This document shows positions 1 through 12,600 of a stretch of DNA of 64,000 nucleotides, piece by piece. Numbering within the stretch: the stretch's first letter is position 1; each line of letters starts with the position of its first letter. This DNA comes from Symbiodinium natans. Taxonomy: Eukaryota; Sar; Dinophyceae; Suessiales; Symbiodiniaceae. Location of the stretch: assembly GCA_905221605.1 (NCBI GenBank), contig CAJNDS010002224.1, forward strand, positions 746,023 through 810,022. The letters are read 5' to 3'. Both the position numbers and the translations under genes were made by a program. The notes beneath the pieces were generated by a model, which saw only the letters and a program-made list of their open reading frames with translations, was not told where the DNA came from and did no database searches.

Positions 1-600
1 TTTAGGGCTTAGGGTTTAGGGTTAGGGCTTAGAACCGAAAGGGCTTGGGCTTGACTCCCTCCACTCCCAAACCCTACATGTCGCGAAGCCCTCCTGAAAC
101 CCAACCCCCACGGGGTGGGTACAGGGTTTAGGGTTAAACCCCTAAACCCTAAACCCTAAACCCTAAACCCTAAACCCTAAACCCTAAACCCTAAACCCTA
201 AACCCTAAACCCTAAACTATAGGTGTTAGGGTAGAGGGTTTAGGATTTAGGGTTTTAGGGTGGGCTCCTTCGGCGTTGGGAGGGTTGAGGGTCGCTATGA
301 GGTTTCATGGCGCAGCAACAACTCAGGAGGTTGAAGGGCATTACAAGGAGGGGGGCCCCCGTACTATACGATGAAGGTCTGTTTTGAATTTTGACGTTTT
401 TTGTCGTTTCTTATAGTTAATTTCTGATTTTTGTTTTTTTCCTTGAGGGGGGGGGGGGGACTGCTGGCTTGCTGTACCTACTTCTATGTGGTTAATGGCC
501 TTAGAAACGTAAACGACACAATTTGGGGCCTTCATCACTCCACCATGTAGGAAGGGCCGTTTTCTCCTCTAGAACTAGCTAGCTAGAGTTTCGCATTCAC

Positions 601-660
601 CTGCTTGTTGGACTGGCCGGGCCTCCAAACTACCCATGATGACGGTCCAGTATGTTCCCC
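601..660 (-). CDS. Gene A downstream exon (last seen)
   Basis: Twenty codons, [20 protein letters not shown], between a TTAG acceptor and a GTGAATG donor. Phase 0-0. The gene continues off the left edge. Confidence 0.42.
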
Positions 661-3600
661 CTAAGCCTTACATTGTTGGGGGGGTGTCAGGTAGCTAGAT
701 ACACGTGCATTAAGCTTGATGACTCGATACGATACAACCCCACTTCCCCCCCCCCCAAGGAAAAACAAAAAGAAACATCTTCTGAACAATAAATACGAAC
801 TGTTCCATACCTGAAGATATGAACATTAATAAACTAAAACGCTGATCTTGCACTCGGACAATCTCCAATCTTGATGCAGCAAGCAAGCCTGTCCAGATTC
901 TTCTGTCGAGTGGCGGCGCTGACGTCGTCTGGTCATATTTCCGATAGCTCTCGCAAACATAACCGGACCTTGGCTAGGATGGGCAACCCCAAACCGCATA
1001 AACCCTTGAACCCTAAACCACAACCCTGAACTCCAAAACTCCTAAACATAACCCTTGAATCCTAAAGCCTAGCGGATTATGGTTCGCGGCTTGTGGGGGC
1101 TTTTCGGCGTCAGCATGATGCTGGACATGAGAGAAAGGCGTCCATGCCCCTGTCGCGCTGTGTTGATGTGTGAAGTCCAGAGTTGGCGGTTTAGGGTTTA
1201 GGGTCAAGGCTTTAGGATGTAAACCATGGAGAAGGTGCATGATCTAAATGATGGGCGGGTCTCAATTCTACTAGTTTCCTCTTTTCGTGGCATGTGTTGC
1301 TCAAAGCAAGCCCTGAACCCTAAATCCTCCTCAGGTTGCGGCGCGCAGCAAAGCCCACGAATTTAGGTGAAACCTAGAACCCAAATCCCTACAAGGGCCT
1401 TCGCGTCTCCGACTTGCCACAGAAGCCGGTTTAGGGTTTAGGGTTTAGGGTTTAGGGTTTAGGGTTTAGGGTTTAGGGTTAGGGTTCAGGGTTCAGGGTT
1501 CAGGGTTCAGGGTTCAGGGTTCAGGGTTCAGGGTTCAGGGTTCAGGGTTCAGGGTCAGGGTTCAGGGTTCAGGGTTCAGGGTTCAGGGTTTAGGGTTTAG
1601 GGTTTAGGGTTTAGGGTTTAGGGTATAGGGTGTAGGGTTTAGGGTTTAGGGTTTTAGGTTTTAGGGTTCAGGGTTTAGGGTTTAGGGTTTCGGTTTTAGG
1701 GTTCAGGGTTTAGGGTGTGGGGTTTAGGGGTTTTAGGGTTTGGGGTTTAGGGCTTTCTACTCCAAGGCACACGGAGGGGTTCGAGCTAATGGAGACAATG
1801 CTGTAACACAAGGCGATGATGCCGTACCACGCCTGGGCATTGCATTCTACAGGAGGCTCAAGTGGGGGTTTACGAAACTAAGGGACCCCTAATGTAGTCC
1901 CCAAAATAGTAGTATTCCCTGTAAAAGGACCACAGAAAGGTCACGGAAGCCCTCACGTGTGGTTGGGGGGGGGGTGGTCAGGTAACTCGGATAGGGAGAG
2001 GCCTTGAAGAAAAACAGCTTGACGCACGGGCTGATCCCCCCCCGCCCCCCCCGCCCCCCCCGCCCCGCCCCCCCCGCCCCGCCCCCCCCGCCCCGCCCCC
2101 CCCGCCCCGCCCCCCCCGCCCCCCCCCCCCCGCCCCCCCCCGCGCCCCCCCCCCCCCCCTGTAACCCTAAGCCTTCTTCGTCGAACGAACTGTTTGGGTG
2201 GGGGGGGGGGGGTGGGGGCAGGAGCGGGGGGGGGCTGGGGGGTGGGCGAGGCGGCGGGCGGGACGGAAGGGCGGGGCGGGGGGATCCTTTGGCTCCACAC
2301 ACACGAAAGGCCCTCACAGTGTCACAGACACCTTTGACAGGGCGCAGGTTTAGGGTTTAAGGTTTACCCAAACCCTGAACCCTGAACCCTAACCTTAAAC
2401 CTTAAACCCTAAACCCGAAACCCTAAACCTAAACCCTAAACCTTAAACCCTAGAGCATGAACGATTGCTGCCCATGGCGCAAGCAGCTGCTTCGCGGGGC
2501 ACTTGAAGTTCCTGGGCTGAATTAACACCCGGAAGTAAGGTTTAGGGTTTAGGGTTTAGGGTCTTGGGTCTAGGGTTTAGGGTTTAGGGATTAGGGTTTA
2601 GGGAGATTAGGGTTTAGGGTTTAGGGTTTTGGATTTAGGGTCTTGGGTTTAGGGTTATAAAGAATGTTTAGGGTTTGTAGGGCTAGGTTTGAGGTTAAGG
2701 GTTTAGGGTTTAGGAATAACTGTTTAGGGCTGAGGGCCAAGGGCAGGGCCAAAGTTACTATACACTGTGTAGGTCCACTGATCATTCGGGCTAGGCTGCA
2801 GCGTGTCGATCTGTCGCGCAAGCCTCTGCAAACGAACCTGACCCCCTAAGCCCCAAGCCCTAAGCACTACACACGGACCCTGAACCCTAAACCGTTTAAG
2901 TTCCCACCCTGAGCACAGAAACTAAGAAAACAAGAATGGCCTGAGACCCCACACTCCACGTCATCGAAGCGCAAAACCCAACAGCCCTAGAACTGCTCAG
3001 TCCCGAAGCCCTAAACCCTAAACCCCAAACCATAAACCCCACATCACCTTAACCACCGTATGCCATGGAAGCCTAGGCTATCCGATCGTAGCGTGTGCGT
3101 GCACGCATAACCACAAGAAGGGAGTCTAGGCATTTGGGAGCTAAGGGAGTTCAGGGAATTTAGGGAGTTTAGGGTTTGGGGAGTTTAGAGTTTAGGGAAT
3201 TAAGGAAATCTAGGGAGTTCAGGGTTTAGGGGTACCGGAATCTAGGGAGTCTAGGGTTTCGGGAGATTAGGTTTTAGGGAGTTTAGAGTTTAGGGCTTAT
3301 GGCCGACAAAGGCGCCACTTCCTGCGAAGCAAGACCAAAGCGCAGAGGAAGAAGAAGCCTGCTTCCAAAGAGGACTCATTAGGGTTTAGGGCTTAGGGTT
3401 TAGGGTTTCGGTTTCAAGAAACAGTCCTAGAAACATCCATAGAACATGGGGGGGGGGGTTTCCGAAACTACGGGGTACCTTGTTGGGGTCCATATTTGTA
3501 AGGGAATCCTACTATTTGGGGATCTATATTAGGGGTCCCCTTATTGTCGAACCCCCCATATAGGGATCATGCTTGTTGCGATGTTAACTGGTGATGATGA

Positions 3601-6600
3601 TGATGTTGGTGATCTGAATATCACTATTTAGGAACAGAACCAACGCAAGTATCAGTATCAGCTTTGGTTTTTTAAGCTCAGAACAATGTTTGTACTCATA
3701 TTCGTGTTCGTGTTAGAACTACTATGGTTTTATGTCTGAGTTTAAGGAGAAATTCTTAATGGAGCCCCCTTTGCAAGATCTTGGTGGGGGCTGTGAGGCT
3801 AGGGCTCTGAGCGCGCGTCTCGAGGGTTTTGGGGGGTTCATGGCTTTTGGCTTGTATTCGGGACCCTTAAAGCCTAAGGATTGCGGGTTATCTGAGCCTA
3901 GTTTCACGGGCCCTTGATATGGCCCGTAACCCTTGAAAGGGTTCTGACACTGTATAGGGTCTATAAGGGGCATATAAGGGGTACCTTTTTTGAGGGCCCA
4001 TACTAATTGACCATTAGAGTTTATCGGGCTTAGGGTGGCGCACCTGCTTGAAGGTTCATGGTACATATTCACCAAATCTAACTGTACTTATCACCCAAAT
4101 TATAACCAGATTAGGGCACTTAAGGGGCCTATTTTAGTGGGCTACAAGTACTGTTATCATTGGTTAATAAGTCACCATGAACCTGCAAATAGGACTGGGG
4201 GCTTTTGGGAGGCCTGCGCAGATGCCAATAACCTTAATTAGGCTTAAGTGGCCTTAACTATGCGGGGGAACCTTGGGGGGGGGGGGGGGGGGGGGTGGTA
4301 TAGAGGGGGATGGTAACCCTAAACCCTAAACCCTAAACCCTACACCATGAGTTTAAGGTTTGGAGCCTGCGAAGATGCTGGCGGCATCCGAGGTGAACTG
4401 CACCTTCGTCAGCGCAGCCTTCGAAGGGCTCGGGGCGCGGTGGACTCCCTAAACTCCAAACCCTAAACCCTAAACCCTAAACCCTAAACCCTCAACCCTC
4501 AACCCTAAACCCTAAGCCCTAAACCCTAAACCCGAAACACTAAACCCTAAACCCTAACCTAAGCCCGAAACACCCAGGTTTAGGGCTGAGGGTAGAAGGT
4601 ACCTGCCCTGCTTGCCTAGTAAGGACGAGTAAGGTTGCGTGGGAGGGGATGCCACATCTGCCCAGCTCCCAGATGACACCAAGCCCCCTTGCACCCTAAA
4701 TGACGTCCCTAAACCCTAAACCCTAAACCCTAAACCCTCAACCCTAAACTAAACCCGGCCGAAGCTCGAGGCTGGATTCATGGTTCCCAGACTCGTTGAG
4801 GGAGTACGCGGTCACGAACCTGAAAGACGAGGTAAGAGAATCTCAGATTTGGGTTTAGGGTTTAGGGTAGGGTTTAGGGTTTAGGGTTTAGGGTTTAGGG
4901 TTTAGGGTTTAGGGTTTAGGGTTTAGGGTTTAGGGTTTAGGGTTTAGGGTTTAGGGTTTAGGGTTTAGGGTTAGGGGATACATGGCCCCTGAATACGGCC
5001 CTTAACAGGGGACCCCTTATATACCCCGCGCACACCCTATACAGCCCAAGGGCCTTCGAGGCTTTAGGGTTGAAGGTCGTTGGGATTAAAGGTCGTAGGC
5101 TTGTTGGAACCGTGCGGCCAGGCGCAGAGTTCGAAGCTGACATCTAGGGTTTCAGGGTTTCGGGTTGGGGTGGAGCGACTCTATCCCTAGGATAGGCTCT
5201 TACGTTACGGTTTTGGAGTACGATGTAATCTCATTCAAATCAAAAGCTGTGCTACCAAAGAGATCGGCACCCAAACAAAACTACAAGCATGGCTGTTGGG
5301 TTGGCTTTTTGCTTTCTTTCATGGGTACAATAAGCCCTAAATTCGAACACCACAGCCTAACCCTAAACCCTAAACCCTAAACCCGAAACCCGAAACCCTA
5401 AACCCGTAACCCTAACTCTCTGGGTATGTGAAAAATCATGGGCATGGGGGCCTTAAGGGAGGCGGGGGGTTCATGGGGTGGCTAGGTACATAGGGAACCT
5501 TGGGAAGCTGAGGGAGCCTTAGGGTGGCCTAGGGTTTTAGTTGGGGTTTAGGGTTTAGGGTTTAGGGTTTAGGGTTTAGGGTTTAGGGTTTAGGGTTTAG
5601 GGTTCAGGGTTCAGGGCTTAGGGTTTAGAGTGTTAGGGAACCTTGGGTTGCATACACCCCCATTGAACCCCCTCTCCCTTAAAGACCCTACAGTCCCTAC
5701 AGTAGGGTTTAGGGCTTAGTGTTTAGGGTTTAGGGTTTAGAGTTTAGGGTTTAGGGTTTAGGGTACGTACACGTCCGGCGCCGATGGTTGAGACCCGCAC
5801 CGGCATGCGTAGCGCGATGGAGGGAGGCCGCTCGCTTCTTCGCCAAGGGTCCCCCGGCAAAGTTCTAGTTACAACCAAGGCCACCCACCAGACATGCGTC
5901 GGCGTTCTCCTGCAAGAACGGCCAAACCCCAAAGCAAGGACTTCCAGAATCGCCAAACATACGAAACCGCGCCCGAGAGGCGACGTCACCAGCCACCTGC
6001 AGCCTGAAAACCCTAGATTCCGAAACTCTAAACAACCCTAAGAAAAACAAAGGCCCAAAAACCCTGAAAAGCCCAAACCCTGAACCCTAAACCCTCAACC
6101 CTGAGCCTGAAACCCTAAACCCTAAACCCTACACCCCCAAGACTTTAAACCTCTCCTTTTGCTGGCCATGGGGGCATGATGGGCCCCGCGAGGATCAGCC
6201 CGAAGAGAACAGCGGTGGCCATGAGCTCTGCCGCGTCGGGGTCGAACCTGGCAGCGTGTTTGCAAATTGCTCATTTTAAGTTGTTGATACAAGATTTTGC
6301 GTAAGGGTCAAAAGTTTGGGGTTTGGGGTTTAGGATTTAAGGTTTTCCGCGTTTTCATTTGAGTTCTCACAAGATGAGGGCGCAGCGAAGAAACTTCCAA
6401 GCTTTTGCAAGGGCTTAGACTTTTCCTTAGCTTTGGAGTAGACCCTGGAAAAAAAGTATATACTTTTTAGGTAATAAGTAGCAATAATAGGAACCCAGAA
6501 CCAAAAAAAGTATTAAAGTATAGTACTCCAAAACCCAGTTTCGGAGGGGTTCAACCTGTCTCTTTGGAGTCGGTAGGCTCCGGGAGTTTGGGGTTTAGGG

Positions 6601-9600
6601 CTGAGGCTGAGACCTTGTGATGTTAGCAAGATGATCAGCATCGTTAGTATAGACCCCTAAACCCTAAACCCTAAACCCTAAACCCTAAACCCTAAACCCT
6701 GAACCCTGAACCCTAAACTCAAATCCGGAAGGGCCTGCTTGCGAAGACGATGGGTGCAGAGCTTGTGGGGATCGCCTCAGGAAGTACGCGGAGCGAACCA
6801 GGGGACTGGGGCTGGTCCGGGTTCTACGAATTGTTGAAGAAGCCACCCCCCCCCCCCCCAAAAAAAAAAAAAAACAAATGAAAAAAAAAAACAAATGTAC
6901 TTTTTACATATTCTTCCTTATAAGGGCCATATGGGAATGATTACTTTTCATACATGTTCTTTGTGTGTGGGTGGGGGCCTTAAGCAAAGTCGCAGGGCAT
7001 TTTGGGCTTACAGGGTTGAGGGTTTGCGGTTTGGGGTTGAGGGTTTAGGGTTTGTTTAGGGTTGAGGGTTTAGGCCTTGGGGCTTAGTCCTTGTGTAAGG
7101 GCTCAGCAAGGCCATCGAAGCCTGCAGGTCTTAACCATGAAGCCTAGGGTTTAGGGTTTAGGGTTTAGGGTTTAGGGTTTAGGGTTTAGGGGTTAGGGAT
7201 CTTCAACTACCCCTCCCCCCCAACATGTTAGCTTGCAACCTTAGCGATCTTCAACTACCCCGCCCCCCCCCCCCCCCCCCCCTTGGCACCATTTAAGGGA
7301 CTCAAAAACCTCGAACAACAACTTAGGGCCTACTCTGAGCCCTAGGTTTAGGGTTGAGGATTTCAGGTCTAGGGTTTAAGGTTTAGTAATGAATTCCGTG
7401 CGAAGACCCAGGTCAGAGATCCGGTGCTCAAGGCAAACTTCGGCCCAGCCACGCCGTAGAAAAAGGTGAAGTCGCTCAGGACTTTCACTTGATCTGGCTC
7501 GGCCTGGTTGAAGCTCTAAACCCGAAACCTCCCGATCCTAAACCCTAAACCTTAAACCCCAAACCCCAAACCCCAAACCCTAAACCCTGAACTGGGCTGC
7601 AGGGGTGTGCAAAGGAAGTTTGGGTTGTTGAAGAGCTGGGGTTTCGGACTTTCGGAGAAGGCGTCTGGGTTGGGGTTGTGGAGCCACCCATTTTTCTGGG
7701 GCAACCTTAGGGACCCACGATAACTTAAACCAGATGCAGGAGTAGTTTAGGGTTTAGGGTTTAGGGTTTAGGGTTTAGGGTTTAGGGTTTAGGGTTTAGT
7801 AACCTAGGAATCAAATGGGTGCCCGTTTTGGTTTTAAGGGGATGATAAGGAGCCCCAACCCCAAAAAAACAGAAAGAAGGGCTTACTCCGGGTCCGAGTG
7901 AAGTCTCACAAAACCCTATAAGCCCACTATAAGCCCTGAGCCCTAAACCATAAACCCTAAACCCTGAACCCTGAAGCCTAAACCCTAAACCCTAAACCCT
8001 AAACCCTAAACCCTAAACCCTAAACCCTAAACCCTAAACCCCTACGTACCTCTCCCGCAAAGAGGCCGAGGTGCCTCATGGCTGCTGATGAAGAGCGTGC
8101 CGAAGACGTAGCTCAGGTAGGCACACACCACCACCTGCCAAGGGATTTAGGGTTTAGGGTTTAGGGTTTAGGGCTCAGGGCTTAGGGTTTAGGGTTTAGG
8201 GCTCAGGGTTTTGGGAGAAGCCGCCCTAAACCCTACCCTCTGAATGTAGTTGCACCGCAAAAGGGTGCCCCTTATATGCCCCTTATATACCAAATACAAC
8301 CCACGGGCCCAACACTTCGGAACGATTGAAAGGAGGTGAGGGACCAATTTTAAGGCCCAAGAAACGACCCTTGGATACCCCAAACCCTAAAACCCTAAAC
8401 CCTAAACCCTAAACCCTAAACCCTAAACCCTAAAACCCTAAACCCTAAACCCTAAAATCCTAAACCCTAAACCCTAAACCCTAAAAACGAGGGAGATACC
8501 CTCTACCCGAAAGCCGAAGCAAGGCTCCACCTGACAGCTGATCAGGACCTAGACCCTAAACCCTAAACCCTAAACCCTAAACCCTAAACCCTAAACCCTA
8601 AACCCTGTGGGCTTTTGTTTAGGACTCAGGGTTTTACACAAGCACCAAGCCTCGGGTGGAGTGGCAAGCCTGTTGGGGAAGGGTTGTAAGTTTTAACGGT
8701 TTAGGGTTTAGGGTTTAGGTTTTAAGGCTGGGATGATCCCCCTTATACTAACAGCCCTCAGTCGGGATTATAATTGGGGGGGGGGGGGGGGTACGATAAT
8801 CCCTATTAAGGACTGTTAGTATAGGGGGAACATCCCAAGTTTAAGGACACATATTCTTTCGGTCCAGCTTTCAGCCCTTAGTCGGGATTATAATTGGGGG
8901 GGGGTACGATAATCCCTATTAAGGACTGTTAGTATAGGGGGAACATCCCAAGTTTAAGTTATTAAGGACACATATCCTTTCGGTCCAGCTGCTGAGAGAG
9001 CCGATGGTGCAGGGTGGTATTTTGTACGTCTTGCACCAATCGTGCACATCGGACAGAACGGGCTCCAACCTTCATCGCACAGAACCCTAACAAAAGCTAG
9101 TGATCCCTATATTACCCTTGTGAGTTCGACTTTTGTCTTGCTGTTTTTTTTTTTTTTTTTTTTTTTTTTTTGGGGGGGGGGGCTCTGAAGTATATAGTAC
9201 CCCTAAATGACCCTTGTAAGGAAGACTTTTGTTATTCTAAACCCTAAACCCTAAACCGTAAACCCTAAACCCTAAACCCTCAACCCTCAACCCTCAACCC
9301 TAAACCCAAAACCCTAAACCCTAAACCGTAGCCAGCCTTCATCAGGACGAGCCCACAAGGCCAGACGGCCAGCTGCGCGGAGTTCAGGGACGTCCCCGTG
9401 AGAAACCTGGTTTGGGGTTTAGGGTTTAGGGTTTAGGGTTTAGGGCTTTTCGGGTGTGTTGCGCCGAGGGCGCCAGACTTTTGAGGGTTTGGGGTTTCGG
9501 ATATATGTAGGGTTTCGGATTTTTAGGGTTTGGGGTTTAGTGTTTCGGATGTTTAGGGTTTAGGGTTTGGGGTTTAGGATTCGCAGGGCGTAATGTTTTC

Positions 9601-12600
9601 AAGGACTATCATGCGCTTGTTTTTGGGTGAAAGACACAGGGCTGTAGAGTCTATAGCCAACTTCAGGTTCGCGTCCAGGGTTTGGGGTTTCGGGCTTTGG
9701 GTAGCTGAACCATTTGGGCAGGGAGTGTTTGCCTAACCCTAAACCCTAAACCCTCAACCCTCAACCCTAAACCCTAAACCCTAAACCCTAAAGCTTGGGA
9801 GCCTGTGATGACCCGAAACCCTAAACCCCGAGGGCAGAGGGTTCCTCTCCCCTTGTGTTCCTTAGCTTTTAGTTCGTTTATTTTATATCAAAAAAGGGGT
9901 TTAGGGTTTAGGGTTTAGGGTTTAGGGTTTAGGGTTTAGGGTTTAGGGTTTAGGGTTTAGGGTTTAGGGCTAGCCCGAGTCACCTACTCATGAGGCAGGC
10001 TCTTCCGCGCGAGTCCCGAACGCTGCGCATATGTACAGAAGCGACCGGCTATGAAGTTTACGTCTATGCAAAAGCGCGCCCCCAAAAACCCCAAACCAAA
10101 ACCTATAGAGAACTTGGCACCCTAGCAAGAATTATCATTTTAGCTGTTCCTTAGGGGTTATAGCAACCAACAAACTTAAAGACGTATTTCTAAACCCTAA
10201 ACCCTAAACCCTAAACCCTGAACCCTTTACCCTAAACCCTAAACCAGTAACCAAAAGATTGAAGTGCATGTCCAAGAACCCCAAACCAAAACCCTGAACT
10301 CAAAGATGCTCCGGCTCCCGACGCCAGCATCGCAGGTCGAAGCCCTAAACCCTAAACCCTAAACCCTGAACCCTGAAACCCTAAACCCTGAACCCTAAAC
10401 CCCAAAGTCCAAAGTCCAAAAGACCAAACCAAAACCCTAGAACCCGAAGACCCTAAACCCCAAAGGCCTCAAAACAACAAACGAACTTCACCCACGCCCT
10501 GAACAAGATCAGTCCCTAAACCCTAAACCCTAAACCCCATGAAGCCGAAGAACCGAAAGGTCGAGGGCTGGGCTCTGAAACTTCCAAACTTATGGGATTT
10601 GCTTTTGAAGGTTACATTTTGGTACTGGGTTCAAGGGTTTAGGGTTTAGGGTTTAGGGTTTAGGGTTTAGAGTTTGGGGTTTAGGGTTTAGGGGTCAGGG
10701 TTTGGGGTTTAAATCTTGGTACTCGGGTTTAGGGTTTACCAGGCTTTGGTGGAGCTTCCTTTAAGGGTGGTCAAGCCTCCGAAGCCGAAACGGTTTTTCG
10801 CAGCCCGGCAAGGAAAGACTTACTGTTGCTTAGTAGGGAATGAAGGAATGAGCTACCCTATATCCCCCTAGATCTACCCGTTAAGGGATTTCTATCGGGT
10901 ACCCTATATCCCCCTATATATACCCCTTTAAGGGATTTCTATAGGGTACCCTATATCCCCCTATATATACCCTATAAGGGATTTATATAGGGTACCTCCT
11001 TCCCTCATTCTCTGCTAACCAACAGTAAGAATAAGCCATCGACGGGGAGCAAGGCCAACATTGCAAAGGGCCCGGTGAAGAGACTGGGAGGAGGCTGGGT
11101 GCTTCGTCTGGTTTTCAGGGCTCAGCGTTAAGAGCTTGTGAAAAGCAAGCAGATTACAAGGTTTCTGGCATCTTACAGGGGGCTCTTACGGTTTATAGGG
11201 TGGAAAGGGGGCAGAGGATTTTATGGTAGGGTTTAGGGCGTTTGGGGGTTCAGGTTGTTAGGGGGCAAGCGGTGTTTAGGGTTTAAGGGTTTTGGGTTTA
11301 GAGTTATTGAGCTTTAAGGTTTCAGGTTCAAGCAACTGCAATTTGCTTAAGAACTTCCACAGTCTGTTTGAAAAGAAACATGTCAATCCGAATCCCTGGA
11401 ACAATATTTTGAAGTTTTTTATGTATTTATTTTGTTTTTTTTGGGTGGGCCTCTTAAGCAACTAGTAGTTTAAGGGTTTGAGGCTTTAAGGCTTTCAAAA
11501 TTTAGGGGGGCCCATGCCTCAAGGAACTTTACCTTGGACCCCCCAAGGTGGTACACTTTTGTGTTTGTGGTTTAGGTTTTAGGGTTTAGGGTTTAGGGTT
11601 TCGGGTTTAGGGTTTAGGGTTAGGGTTTAGGGTTTAGGGTTCCTTTTCAAGGGAATATGAGGGCCACATTATGTGTATATTGAGAAGAACCAGTAGGTTT
11701 ACAACCTCAGTGGTACGAGTCTTAACCGCCTGAAGCCCTAAGCCCTAAATCCTAAACCCTAAAACCAAAACCCTCAACCCTCAACCCTAAACCCTAAACC
11801 CTAAACCCTAAACCCTAAACCCTAAACCCCCCAAACCGAGGAGCTCGATGAGGTCCTGAAACGGAGATGGCAGCTTCAGCTTGCCATCGACCTTGACAAG
11901 CCTGGGAGCTCATGTATTCCCCTATATATAGGGTTTAGGGATTAGGGTTTAGGGTTTAGGGCTACTAACCCATGAGGAGCTGAAGGAGAGGGGGGTTTCG
12001 AGTTTAGGGGTAGGATTTGAAGCGTAGGGTGTGGGGTTTGGGGTTTAGGGTTTAGGGTTTAGGGTTTGGGGTTTAGGGTATCTAGACCCATCAGTAACCT
12101 AGGAATATTAAAAAAGGGCGCTACCCAAAAGAAGTAAGTAAGGGCCTACTCTGGGTCCTGGGGTATAGGGTTTAGGGTATAGGGTCTCGGGTGTAGGGCT
12201 TTGAGGCTTGAGTGTAGGGGCGGAGGGGGGAGGGGGGGCTAAGCTTTGGCTGGCCTCCCTAACTGGCTGGATTCTCCAGCGGGAAAAAGTTCAGGCTTGG
12301 GTTGTAACGGAAAAAATGAAAAACACTGTGGCAAAACACTACACATCCCCTCCGACCCCTAAACCCAAAAAGGGTTTAGGGGGGTTTAGGGTTTAGGGTT
12401 TAGGGTTTAGGGTTTAGGGTTTAGGGTTTAGGGTTTAGGGTTTAGGGTTTAGGGTTTAGGGTTCGGGTTTAGGGTTTAGGGTTTAGGGTTTAGGAATTCC
12501 CACGCCCCCAACCCAAAAAGGTCAAAGTGCGACGTGCGCAGAGTATGTCCCCAGCATCAAGCATGAGACATACTGTCGGTGATCTTTTCAGAAGTCCGGC

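Noticed and set aside
1-230. Chromosome end (true telomere) at the left edge
   Set aside because: The tracts are short, change orientation and are interrupted by unique exons; the same pattern continues for 55 kb.
1889-2360. Gly/Pro-rich ORFs on both strands
   Set aside because: They are translations of C/G homopolymer and CCCCGCC runs; length follows from composition.
4765-4831. Plus-strand exon reading [22 protein letters not shown]-like sequence with a GTAAGAG donor
   Set aside because: Attractive in isolation, but gene A runs through on the other strand and no plus-strand partner exons join it in phase. Similar mirror readings (12521-12633, 8630-8685, 6729-6840) were set aside for the same reason; some could be real.
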